Of a stretch of DNA of 12,085 bases, positions 1 through 9,100 are shown in pieces (position 1 is the first letter of the stretch; each line of letters begins with the position of its first letter). The notes beneath the pieces were generated by a model. It worked only from the letters and a program-made list of their open reading frames with translations. It ran no database searches and was not told the origin of the DNA. The position numbers were made by a program, and so were the translations under genes. This DNA comes from Jejubacter sp036620675 (GTDB taxonomy: Bacteria; Pseudomonadota; Gammaproteobacteria; Enterobacterales; Enterobacteriaceae). Location: assembly GCA_036620675.1 (NCBI GenBank), contig JAZHEE010000059.1; one strand, given 5' to 3'.

Positions 1-129
1 GAATCACTATCTGAATCAGCATCGCTGTCTGAGTCGGAGTCGCTATCTGAATCAGCATCGCTGTCAGAGTCGGAATCGCTGTCTGAATCCGAGTCTGCAT
101 CGCTATCCGCATCGGAATCAGTATCTGAT
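1..129 (-). repeat. Ser-Asp repeat-coding array (period 6 bp), continues off the left edge
   Basis: From residue 459 of the adhesin the codons alternate Ser and Asp, with occasional Ala or Thr for Ser (GSDTDSDADSDADSDSDS and onward), giving about 42 visible residues. Six-codon blocks recur almost exactly: the +strand phrase GAATCAGCATCGCTGTC occurs at 14-30 and 50-66. The DNA hexanucleotide periodicity makes the array prone to length change by slippage or recombination. In Gram-positive Clf/Sdr proteins such SD runs are wall-spanning stalks; here it probably spaces adhesive domains. Its full length is unknown. Confidence 0.9.
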
Positions 130-1502
130 CCGCCAGCGCCCTGCCCCTGAACGTTGACGGAAAAATCAGGGGTACGGGCGCTAACGTTACCCACGGCATC
201 GGTCACAATGGTAGATAAACTGTGGGAGCCGTTTGTAAGTGCGGAAGGAAAGGTAAAACTCCAGTTGCCGTTGCTATCGGTAATCGCTTTACCAATCAGC
301 GTATCGCCATCATATACAGAAACCGTACTGCCCGGTTCGGCATTACCGCGCAATGTGGGGCGAGTATCGTTAATGGTTCCACCGCTGGAAATGATCTTGA
401 TATCCTGACCGGAATCATCAATAAGTTCCAGGTTGCTGGCGGCGGCAACCTGGGTATCAACAGTGACAGTCAGCGCGTTTGAACGCTCACTAACGTTGCC
501 AGCTTTATCCGTAACGGTAATCGTCAGATTGTGCTGACCATCGCTCAAAGAGGTGGATGGCGTAAAGCGCCAGTTACCGTTGCTGTCTGCCGTCACGCTG
601 CCCAGCACTTTGTCGCCGTCATAAACAGTGACCAGACTGCCCGCTTCCGCCGTTCCGCTTAATGGCGGCATGCTGTTGCTGGTTGCGCTTTCACCGCTGA
701 TAGTACCTGCTTCAGGCGCGCTGGTATCCACCGTAATCGTAAATCCCGGAGACGGTTCGCTGACGTTCCCGGCCTTATCCGTTACCGTAACGCTCAGGCT
801 GTGTTGGCCATCGCCCAGCGCCGTCGACGGCGTAAAACTCCAGTTACCGTTACTGTCAACTGTTACGCTACCCAGAACTTTATCGCCATCGTAAACAGTG
901 ACCAGACTGCCCGCTTCCGCCGTTCCGCTCAGGGTCGGGCGAGCGTCGTTTGTCGCACCGCCACGGGTGATTTCACCAACGATTGGCGCCTGATTATCGA
1001 CAACTTTCAGATCGTCAACGACAGCAGGAGCCGTATTATCATCCTCGTTCGTATCCACTTCCGGGGGGACATAGCTATGGTGATTGTCATCATTATTCGA
1101 CCCCAGGAACATGGCGGCGATCCCTAATGCCCCCGCACCAGCCATGATAAAGGGCGCAGCGCTAATGCCTTCGTCCTCAGCGGCCAACGCGCTAATATCT
1201 TCGATGGGCTGGAAATGTGGTACGCTTTCCGGGTTTTGCACCCACCACAATGCGCCCTGCCCGTCTTCCAGCACCAGCTTGCTGGTTTCGCCCTGTTCAT
1301 TCACGGTAAAAAAATTTTTTACTACGACTTTTTCACCGTTAGTTAGCGTAATAGAGAGATCATTACCTACCCGACTGGTACCCGCGATATCCTGCGGGTT
1401 TATTTTTAGTTTCACTATACCTGGAGCAGATAAATTAATCTCATTACCACTGGCAGCGCGCACGGCATTACCAGCAGCATCGGTGATTGCGATGTCTACC
1501 AT
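1..1502 (-). CDS. BapA-like giant adhesin, N-terminal 500 residues (partial; C-terminus off the left edge)
   Basis: This is an uninterrupted minus-strand frame from an ATG at 1502 to the window edge. Residues 1-75 match the prefix domain of BapA-type biofilm adhesins (SAPGIVKLKI, GNDLSITLTNGEKVVVKNFF). W86-W87 and an acidic stretch follow. Residues 116-134 are a Gly/Ala-rich hydrophobic segment (APFIMAGAGALGIAAMFLG) typical of this family, then an Asn/Asp-rich linker. Three bacterial Ig-like modules span about 170-259, 260-349 and 350-448, each with GNWSF/GNWRF and a DKAGN- or DAVGN-type ending. From residue 459 the chain is Ser-Asp repeat with some Ala. Known BapA-family proteins are very large, leave by a type I secretion system using a C-terminal signal, and mediate cell-cell adhesion and biofilm; here export is inferred because the C-terminus is unseen. 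ATG at 1502 is preceded by GGA seven bases upstream. The frame stays open to a TAA near 1563 with a hydrophobic run (WLFLIGLTFIV) but no ATG, so a longer, signal-peptide-bearing form looks unlikely. Confidence 0.92.
   Translation of the reverse strand, partial: MVDIAITDAAGNAVRAASGNEINLSAPGIVKLKINPQDIAGTSRVGNDLSITLTNGEKVVVKNFFTVNEQGETSKLVLEDGQGALWWVQNPESVPHFQPIEDISALAAEDEGISAAPFIMAGAGALGIAAMFLGSNNDDNHHSYVPPEVDTNEDDNTAPAVVDDLKVVDNQAPIVGEITRGGATNDARPTLSGTAEAGSLVTVYDGDKVLGSVTVDSNGNWSFTPSTALGDGQHSLSVTVTDKAGNVSEPSPGFTITVDTSAPEAGTISGESATSNSMPPLSGTAEAGSLVTVYDGDKVLGSVTADSNGNWRFTPSTSLSDGQHNLTITVTDKAGNVSERSNALTVTVDTQVAAASNLELIDDSGQDIKIISSGGTINDTRPTLRGNAEPGSTVSVYDGDTLIGKAITDSNGNWSFTFPSALTNGSHSLSTIVTDAVGNVSARTPDFSVNVQGQGAGGSDTDSDADSDADSDSDSDSDSDSDADSDSDSDSDSDADSDSD
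160..995 (-). repeat. Three tandem bacterial Ig-like modules in the adhesin
   Basis: The modules run about 995-726, 725-456 and 455-160. Modules 1 and 2 share long identical DNA: the 30-base stretch at 898-927 matches 628-657, encoding TVYDGDKVLG and GTAEAGSL neighbourhoods. Module 3 is more diverged (GNAEPGSTVSVYDGDTLIG). All carry the pattern G(T/N)AE.GS.V.VYDGD..(L/I)G......DSNGNW.F and end in VTD.(A)GNVS, resembling the Big_13-like class of bacterial Ig folds. The DNA identity between modules 1 and 2 points to recent duplication or gene conversion. Confidence 0.85.
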
Positions 1503-2588
1503 ATTTGCTTCCACGATAAAGGTTAAGCCGATTAGAAATAACCAGCGCCACTGTATATTTTTTTAGGGTTTAAAAAATAACTAATAGTTATATCTGCCTG
1601 GAAAAAACAGCGGAGTCACATTTGTATCAACGGTCGTCACTCAGGCTTACCAGGGCAGCGTCTCTTTTCATCACCACCTGTAAGGGAATATGTTAAATGG
1701 TTTATGAGTATTTCGAGTCTAGACCGATAACTGAAAATTGCAAAACGAATACCAGAATGTTCAAAACAACATAAAACCACAAAGGACACCTCACTAACCA
1801 CATGAATAAAAAGAAAAACACAAAAAATTATTAGGATAAAACCCATATTAACCACTCAATAAAAGCGGTTAAAAAAGTTCAAAGCGACAAAGAAAAGAGA
1901 AATACTTCATAAAACACAAAAATATAAGATAGTAACTCTAAACAAAATACCAAAAACCAGCATAAAGACAGAAAAATAGACAAAACAAAAGAACAAAACC
2001 AAAGAGAGGCGCAAAAAAAGAGATAAATCCCGCTAATGCATAAAGACAGCGCCTTAAGTAACCACACCTTACCAGTGGCTATATTACCTGCCTTTTTCAT
2101 AAAAAAAGATATCATTATTACCTTTCATTACTATTATCTCGTTAGATACCAGCCATAAAATTAACAATTAAAGTAATTTAGCTGCGTTATTAATTGTTAA
2201 TCATTTAATACCCCGCAGATATATAAGTGAATAATGGAGAATAACCGTATAATAACCAGAGAAAATGAATTAACAGTGGAAGCAATTGTGGAGGAGGAAA
2301 CTCCACTGCGGAATTTCATGGATGAGACAATTAGAGACCAACATAAACATTCGACGAGCCAGCCCGGAACGAAAAGCTGGCGATACAGAAGAAAAAAGTG
2401 GATCCCGGTTAACCGAAACCCACCATAAAACTCAAGAAGCGCTATTATCACTGTTCAGCAACGCTCCCGGACGTTGCCCGTCCGCCTTTAAAAAACCAGA
2501 CAATTCATGGTGTGCCCCCCAGTTTTCCCGGTGACGATTTTTTCAAAAGAGCTGATATGATGAAGTTTTCGGCGGATAGCTTAACCAG
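1503..2588. other. AT-rich intergenic region with strong A-over-T strand bias
   Basis: No convincing gene lies in these 1.1 kb between the lipoprotein stop and the adhesin start. From about 1740 to 2030 the + strand is overwhelmingly A-rich with few T and many A-tracts, so a minus-strand leader RNA for the adhesin would be U-rich. Minus-strand frames at 1637-1855 and 1879-2115 encode only Phe/Leu/Ser-rich hydrophobic peptides explained by this composition, although 2115 has a fair ribosome site (AAAGG, then TAATA, then ATG). Between about 2230 and 2560 base composition returns to near 48% GC. An imperfect hairpin (GGACG-TTGCC-CGTCC, 2469-2483) lacks a T-run on either strand. The region most likely holds the adhesin promoter and silencer sites, but no promoter could be placed with confidence. 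Confidence 0.6.
2234..2428 (+). CDS. doubtful 64-residue hypothetical protein
   Basis: This is the only plus-strand frame in the intergenic gap that lies outside a shadow of a known gene. It would encode an acidic N-terminal half (ENELTVEAIVEEETPLRNF) and a basic C-terminal half (SWRYRRKKWIPVNRN). The base composition of this stretch is closer to coding DNA than the flanking A-rich tract. A weak promoter-like pair (TTAATC, 17-bp spacer, TATATA) precedes it, but the ribosome site is poor (AGTGA). No family is recognised. It could equally be a remnant of a degraded gene; another plus frame (2286-2534) overlaps it. Transcription would oppose all its neighbours. Confidence 0.18.
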   Translation: MENNRIITRENELTVEAIVEEETPLRNFMDETIRDQHKHSTSQPGTKSWRYRRKKWIPVNRNPP

Positions 2589-3116
2589 TTAGTGCTTTTC
2601 ATTATCCGCGCCATCTTTTTTTATCGAGACTTCAGGCAGTGCGCCAAAATCCACAGTGGAATTCTTAAGAAGATTAATAACCTGCTCAGTAATATCGTCC
2701 CGTTCGCCAATAGCCAGCACTGCAGTTTTATCGAGCACCACGCTATATCCATCCTTACGGCGTAACTCCTCGACAACGCTGGCCACTTCATCGAGCACCG
2801 CCTTTCTGGCCACCTGTTGCTGTACCAGCCACTGGTTGTTGATAATCTGTCGATCGGCGCGTTTCGCCCCATCAACCTTATCCGAAGACAGATTTTTATA
2901 GTGGCTTTCAGCCTCGCTATTCGCTTTGATTAATAGCGCCCTGACCGCCTCCATCCGCTTCTGTTCCTGTTGTGCAAGAGGTGACCCAGCAATAGCTCTG
3001 GCGATATCAACAGTGGCAACTGTGGCATTATTCTTCATCACGTTATCGCATCCTGAAATAACAAAAACCATTATCGTAAAAACCGTTGTATAAATAATGG
3101 AATGACATATTTTCAC
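2589..3116 (-). CDS. OmpH/Skp-like lipoprotein, candidate dedicated periplasmic chaperone
   Basis: The product has 175 residues. Residues 5-22 form a hydrophobic signal and V19-I20-S21-G22-C23 is a good lipobox, so C23 should be lipidated. Asp24 at position +2 is, by the established Lol rule, an inner-membrane retention signal. The mature part fits the OmpH/Skp fold: a first strand (VATVDIARAI, 33-42), a helical hairpin from about 46 to 121 rich in Gln, Glu, Arg and Lys, and a closing strand plus helix (GYSVVLDKTAVL, then DDITEQVINLLKN). Skp holds unfolded outer-membrane proteins between trimeric helical arms; the arms here look shorter than in Skp. The start is a GTG preceded by AGGGAG with a 7-nt spacer; the nearby ATG is out of frame. 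It begins 52 bp after the autotransporter stop, past a terminator-like hairpin, which suggests a linked role (inference). Confidence 0.88.
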   Translation of the reverse strand: MKICHSIIYTTVFTIMVFVISGCDNVMKNNATVATVDIARAIAGSPLAQQEQKRMEAVRALLIKANSEAESHYKNLSSDKVDGAKRADRQIINNQWLVQQQVARKAVLDEVASVVEELRRKDGYSVVLDKTAVLAIGERDDITEQVINLLKNSTVDFGALPEVSIKKDGADNEKH

Positions 3117-3139
3117 CCTGAAGCTCCCTAATCTGACAG

Positions 3140-3162
3140 AAAAAGGGCCCCTACGGGGGCCC
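3140..3162 (-). terminator. intrinsic terminator/attenuator after the autotransporter gene
   Basis: On the minus strand GGGCCCC-CGTA-GGGGCCC (3162-3145) is followed directly by five T (3144-3140). The seven-base GC stem plus U-run is a typical Rho-independent terminator. The hairpin starts only six bases after the autotransporter stop codon, so a terminating ribosome could cover it. Flanking GACAG (minus, 3166-3162) and CTGTC (minus, 3139-3135) are also complementary, allowing a partly competing longer helix. The lipoprotein gene starts 24 bases further on and has no visible promoter of its own, so partial read-through is expected. Confidence 0.75.
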
Positions 3163-3168
3163 TGTCGG

Positions 3169-6100
3169 TTAGAAGTTCACTTTCACGCCCAGCATGGCGC
3201 TGGTATCGCTGTAGCCCTTGTCGCCAACCTGCTGGGCCACGTTGCCCCACAGGTTAACGCGCGGGTTAAGCTGCCCTTCCACACCCACCTTCACTTCGCC
3301 GATGTTACGGGCGCCGGCCTGGCTGACGCGAACGCCGTTCATCGTGGCACCGAAGTCGCGAGTATTGTGGATCCAGTTCGCTTCGACGAAAGGCTCGAAG
3401 GTACGCTGTTTGCCGCCATCCAGCTTGCTGTGGCCTTTAATAAAGCCCCGCAGGCCAAGCCGGGTCTGAACGTTGCCGTCACCTTCACTGGAAACCCGGG
3501 TACCGTTGGCTTCGGTATGGTCGTCGGCTTTTACCCCCATCCAGATAGCCTGGGCCTTCGGCTGGATGTAGAAGCTGGTACGCTCGTCGCGCTCTCCCAC
3601 CTTCCAGGTATAACCGGCTTCCAGCGACCCCGTCAGCCCCTTCGACTTATAGCTTTCGCTGCCAATAGATTCCCCGCTGACGCTGTTGTTAAACCAGCTG
3701 TACTGCAGCCAGGTATCCACATAAGCACCGGTTTTGGCTTCGTTATCCTGCAGCCAGGTACCGTACAGTCCCACGCTGTAGCCGTTAATGCTGCCGTCGG
3801 CCCGATAACCGCTACGGCTGTTACGGCTGTTGCTCTTCTGGTTAGCGTAGCCGCCCATCACGCCCAGATGGAACCGATTCTGACCGTCGCTGCTCCACTG
3901 GGCGATATCGCCGCCAAGCTGCATGACATAACGATTCGCCTGAGTGCTGAGCTGGCCGCTGCTGTCCTTAAAGCGGTTGTGTCCACCGATATTACGCAGC
4001 CACATGCTGGTGACCCGATCTTCACCGGTCAGGGCGTCCACATAGTGGGTTTCTCCCAGACGATCCTGCAGGCGGTTAACAAACAGGGTATTGGCCGCCG
4101 CAATATTCGCCGTGTAGATCCCCGCTTCCGGACGAACCCAGGGTTTCGGATTCGGTTTCGGATCTGGTGTCGGATCTGGCGTCGGATCTGGCGTCGGATC
4201 TGGTGTCGGATCCGGCTGCGTACCACTGACCAGATACCAGTTACTGGCATTGCTTCCCGAACCTCGTACCAGTTGATAATCATAAGCGCCTGCCACAATA
4301 CGGCCCGACTGGGTGAACTCACCGGCTGAATTACCGCCAACGTGGATAAGCTCAATACCGTTCAGGGTTTGTGCACCGCTGCCGCCCGCGTTGGCGACGC
4401 TCACAGCAGAAGTCCCGCTGGTGGAGCCATCAACAATCATGCGATCGGTCGCGGAATCGTCACCACCCAGCGCGGTGTTAAAGGTAATCGCCCCGCCATT
4501 GCCGACATAGTCGCCGCTCACGTGCAACACATTGCCGGTGGCGCCGGAGCCACTCTGACCGATAACGATATGGCTGGCGTTAGTCAGGTTGCCGCCCACG
4601 GTAAAGGTGGTCGCAGCGCCTGATGCCGCCAGTGCCCTGGCCCGCGGCGAGGCCAGTTCGCCCACCACCAGGGTACCCTGGTTGCTGACATCACCCGCGG
4701 TCGCGCCATAACCGCCGAACACGGCGCCGTCGGCGATACTGACCGCAGAGGATGCCAGGGTCACATCACTGCCTGCGCTCCCCAGTATCAGGGTACCTGC
4801 GGCTACATCCGTCTGACCGGTGTACTGCGCGGCGGCCTGTTGCAGAACAACCCGGCCTGCACCGGCCTTATGTACATCCCCACTGCCGCTGATGGCATTC
4901 GCAATCTGCCAGCTATCGGCAACATCCAGCGTCAGAATGCCTTCGTCCGCCACCGCACCGGTTCCCAGGCCGCCCTGAGACGTGGCGGTGAGCTTACTCT
5001 CAGCAGCAATATCAAAGTGACCGGCAAAGCGGCTGTTATCGCCGCGCAGCACGACATCGCTGCCCTGCGTTATCGCCACCTGGCCCGCACCACTCAGGGC
5101 ATTGACCAAATCGCCCGTCGCCTGTTTTAACGTTAACGCGCCGTCGGTCTGTATGCCGCCGCTACCCAACCCGGAAACATGGTTCAGCGACGCCTCTGCC
5201 CCCGCATCAATACGGGTCGCCGCGGTCAGTGCGCTGTTAGCGCCGTTAATCACCATAGTGCCGCCGTTCAGAATCAGGTTCCCCGCACCGGACAGGGCGC
5301 CGTTGACCTCACCACCGTTGGCGACGGTCAGTGTTCCGCCATTCAGCATCGTCGCGGCACCCGACTCGGTGTTTAACAGCCCCACCTGCTGATTGTGCCC
5401 CGCCATATCCACGGTGGTACCAGCCGCCTGGCGCAGTTCTGCGGTCTGACCCAGCACGTTGTCATTTGCCATCAGCAGATTGCCACTACGAACATCGGTT
5501 ATACCGGTATAGTCGTTATCCAGATTAGACAGCGACAGCGTATTCCCGGCGCCGCTATCAAGAGCCAGATCCCCGCTTCCGGTCACCTGCGCGCTAAGAT
5601 CGGCGCCTGCGCCCTGAAGGCCTGCGGCGCTCAGCGCCAGCGCATCGTCGCCCTGCGTCAGCAATGCCAGCGACTTCAGCCCGTAGTTCACCCACAGCCC
5701 GTCGCTGTTGTCACCGCCGGTAAGACGATAATCATAGGTGGCGTTCGCCACACTCATGCCATTCTGCTCAACGGTCGTGGTCACCGCATCGCTGATAGCG
5801 TTGCCGTTCTGATCGATAAGGGTCAGGTTGCCACCGCTGCCCGCCATGCTACCGGTGGTACCGGCCAGTTTCAGCCCAATCTGTGCATCGTCCTGCTGCA
5901 TCAGACTCAACGTATTGTCCGGCAGCGTCGGCGCATTCAGCACCGGATTCAGCATCACCTGTACCTGTCCCCGACCGCTGATGTCCAGCTGGCCCGTCGT
6001 TTCCACATAGGATTCCGCCACGCCCTTACCCAGGGTATCAGTATCAAAGCGGGCGGTACCGCCGTTAAAGGTCAGGCCGTCGATAGTCTGGGTACCTTTA

Positions 6101-9100
6101 GCAACAGTCGTGATATTGCCAGCGCTGAGCTTGAGCGTGGCTTTCGACAACGCGCTGGTATTATCACCATCCAGCAGGAAGCGGCTGTCAGCCAGTTCCA
6201 CGGTGCCGGCAAAGCCATCCCCCGCGTTATTAGCGGTAAAAGCAAAGGCGTTATCCGAATTTCCCAGATTCACCTGAACCAGACCGTTCCCCGCCAGATG
6301 ACTGGCGAAATCCAGATTCTGGCTATTTTTCACCACCAGAGTACTGGTTTTATCAACGCTGAACCCTTCCCCTTCGCCGGATAAATCCTGCAGAACATCA
6401 TCAAGGGTTAATACTGAGCCACTCTTGAGATCGATATTTTCCATCTCCTGCATCTGTCGCTCAGAATCCAGGGTGTAAGATGAATTATCGAGTTCAACGC
6501 GATCCTTGCCATCTCCACCACGCAATGCCTTAAACAGCGTCTCTTTTTCTGCCGCGACAATATCTTTAAGAATGAACGTATCATCGCCTGCTCCGGTGGT
6601 AAAAACGGTATTGGCTTTACTGGTATGCTCCAGGATAACGGTATTCCCCTGCGCGGACTTCAGATTCACCGCTCCGGTAAGTACCCCACCGCTGGCATTA
6701 GTGAATTTAACCCCCTGATTATTAACATCCATCACCAGAGCAGCATCAGAATTTGAGGTAATAGTGCCGGAATTGGTAAAGGTTTTAGTGAAACCGTTAT
6801 CAATATCAACCACCTGCTTCGCGGCGCCAGAAATCAGCGTTCCGGACTGTTCCACATTCGCCGTCTGGCCGCCGACAGACAGCGCTACGCCGCCCGCAGA
6901 ATTATTGACATTAATACTGACCCCGGTTTTGATATCACCAGAAGTGTTGGTAACCATCCCGAGCCCTTTAGCGCTTTCAACATTAATGATCAGCCCCTGG
7001 GATGCGGACATGTCGTAATCTTTATCGGACATTCTTTCCGTATCCGACAATGTCCCTGCACTGTTATTGGCCTTCTCGAATAACAACCCTTTACCTGAAC
7101 CATTAACGGTAATGGTGCCGGAGTTGGTCGATGCCAGAGAAGCTGAAGTACGAACACCTGCGCCGTCACCGACGTTAATAGTGGTGTTGGTCAGCTGAAT
7201 TCCGGCAATCTCCGCCTTATTTTCAATACCGTTGCCGATACCGGCAGCATCCATTTCAATGGTGGCATCTTTAACGTTCAGCTCTTTCGCTCCGGTCTCC
7301 AACAGAATACCGTGGGCCTTTCCACCAGCTTCCGTCGTACCTGTGCCGCTCAACGTCAGGGAAGCGCCGCTGCCCACGCGGTAAGCCGCCGTTCCGTTCG
7401 TTGCGCTAACCGTTCCGGTATTGGCAACCTTAGAATCCGCGCCAAGAATATCGACGGCCACGCCGTTGACGCTAATGTTCCCTGCGTTCTCCAGCCTACC
7501 ACCATCAACCTGTACCCCGATGGCGTCATGCTCATCTGCGTTAACCGGTGTCGAGGCGCCGGAAAAATCAATACTGCCCTCATGCTTCAGCGTACCGCCG
7601 CTCAGTACTTTGTATCCCATGGCTCCCGCAGCGGTATTATCTGCCGACAGCGTGGCGTAGCTGGTCAGAACGGAGTTCCCTTTCAGGTCCGTGTTTTCTT
7701 CTTTTGGATTCTTATAGTCAAAATAGCGGCCATCGACGATACCGGCCGTTGCCCCTTTGCCGGAAATGGTAATATTGGTATTAGCATCAATCGTCCCTTT
7801 CGCGCCGCCTTCCACGCGCACACCGGTCGCACCTTCCGCATTAACATTCAGCACCAGCCCGCCGGTATTCAGCATACTTTGCGTACCTTCGGTTGTCTTA
7901 CCCGTAACGCGAATAATGGTGGAATCTTTTCCGGTAGCGCTAAGTGCGGATGAACCAGCCGAATCTCCGGCAAAGGTCGCGCCTTTATCAATACGGTACA
8001 GGGTAGACCCCTCAGTGGAGACATCCTGCTCCCCTGTCGCAGTGTTATTTACCGTAGAGCCAGCGCCGTAGATCAGATAACCGGTCTGATCCTTGCCGCT
8101 GAGAAAATTAACTGCTCCCTGCTCGGTAATATTGATAGTACCGCCGTCTTTAACGTAAACCCCCACACCGCGATCGCCGTTAAGGTTAATATCACCAGAG
8201 ATAATTGCCAGTGCACCGGTTGCCTCAGACACCACACCATAGTTCGGATAACCGCTTGCTGAATCGAAACCATTATTAATATTGATAGTGCCAGTATGGG
8301 TCGCCTGCCCCCCCCCCATCACATCAATACCAATAGCGTTTATGCCATTCAGGTTTATAGTGCCGCTATTTACGACCCGATCGGCCCGGGTTGCGTCGCT
8401 CTGAACCAGGATCCCAACATTATGAACTGCCGAATTAGTCTCTGGGGCAGAAGCAACATTGCCATTAATATTAATGGTTCCGGCCTGATTTAGGGTGGCT
8501 GTACCACCAATATCGATAGCGGTCGCATTCTCCGTTAGCGTACCAATGGTAATTGTTGAATCCTGAGTAGCGTTAAATACTACGCTACCATAGATATGTG
8601 CGCCAATGGAGTGCTGCTTAATAGCAAGATCCGCTGTGTTGTCAGAGGATGCTCGCTGTGCCTCACGGCCAATATAAATATGCCCATTATTAGTCACACG
8701 ACTGCTGCGTTGAGCTTCTATCCCTATATTACTCTGCGTGCCTAATATACTGTTTTTTTCCTGGGTGGCAGCAATATTCAGATTGCCATCATTGGTAAAA
8801 ACGGCTGCTCCGGTTAGCATCACTCCAACATTGGGCTGGTAATCATTTCTTGATGCAACATTGATCACACCTGTAGCATTATTATTCGCTACGGAATTAC
8901 CGTCCGCAAAGACGGCGATCTGCTTGCCATAAGCAACCCCTTCCATTTTATTGGGGAATATGGTAGCTATTTCCGGATTGGTACCAGCATCAATCACCCC
9001 ATTATTTTCCACCACAGAGGTATTGTGTGCTGCAATGATATAAGAGGGCTGGAGTGGGCTTCCTGCTGCGCCTAAAATACCGTTATTCACAAGCGTTGCG

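Noticed and set aside
1503..1562. Signal-peptide-like extension of the BapA-like protein (WLFLIGLTFIV)
   Set aside because: The open stretch has no ATG; the only usable alternative is a GTG four codons upstream of the ATG, inside the end of the run, and BapA-type proteins normally lack an N-terminal signal peptide.
1879..2115. Minus-strand hydrophobic 78-residue frame with a fair ribosome site
   Set aside because: Composition (Phe, Leu, Ser, Cys) is fully explained by the A-rich + strand; only the first ~30 residues look protein-like. Kept as a comment in the intergenic entry.
2469..2483. Hairpin GGACG-TTGCC-CGTCC as terminator of the lipoprotein gene
   Set aside because: No U-run follows on the minus strand, and it lies more than 100 bp past the stop codon.
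3367..4329. 320-codon plus-strand open frame
   Set aside because: It is antisense to the autotransporter barrel and linker and follows from its GC-rich, repetitive codons; the product is low-complexity (repeated RIWRRI units) with no ribosome site.
5395..6384. 329-codon plus-strand open frame
   Set aside because: It is antisense to the beta-helix repeats, whose regular codons keep the opposite frame open; no recognisable protein features.
8073..8273. 66-codon minus-strand frame overlapping the autotransporter
   Set aside because: It is the shifted frame downstream of the G10 tract and shows where a -1 slip would end; it is not a gene.
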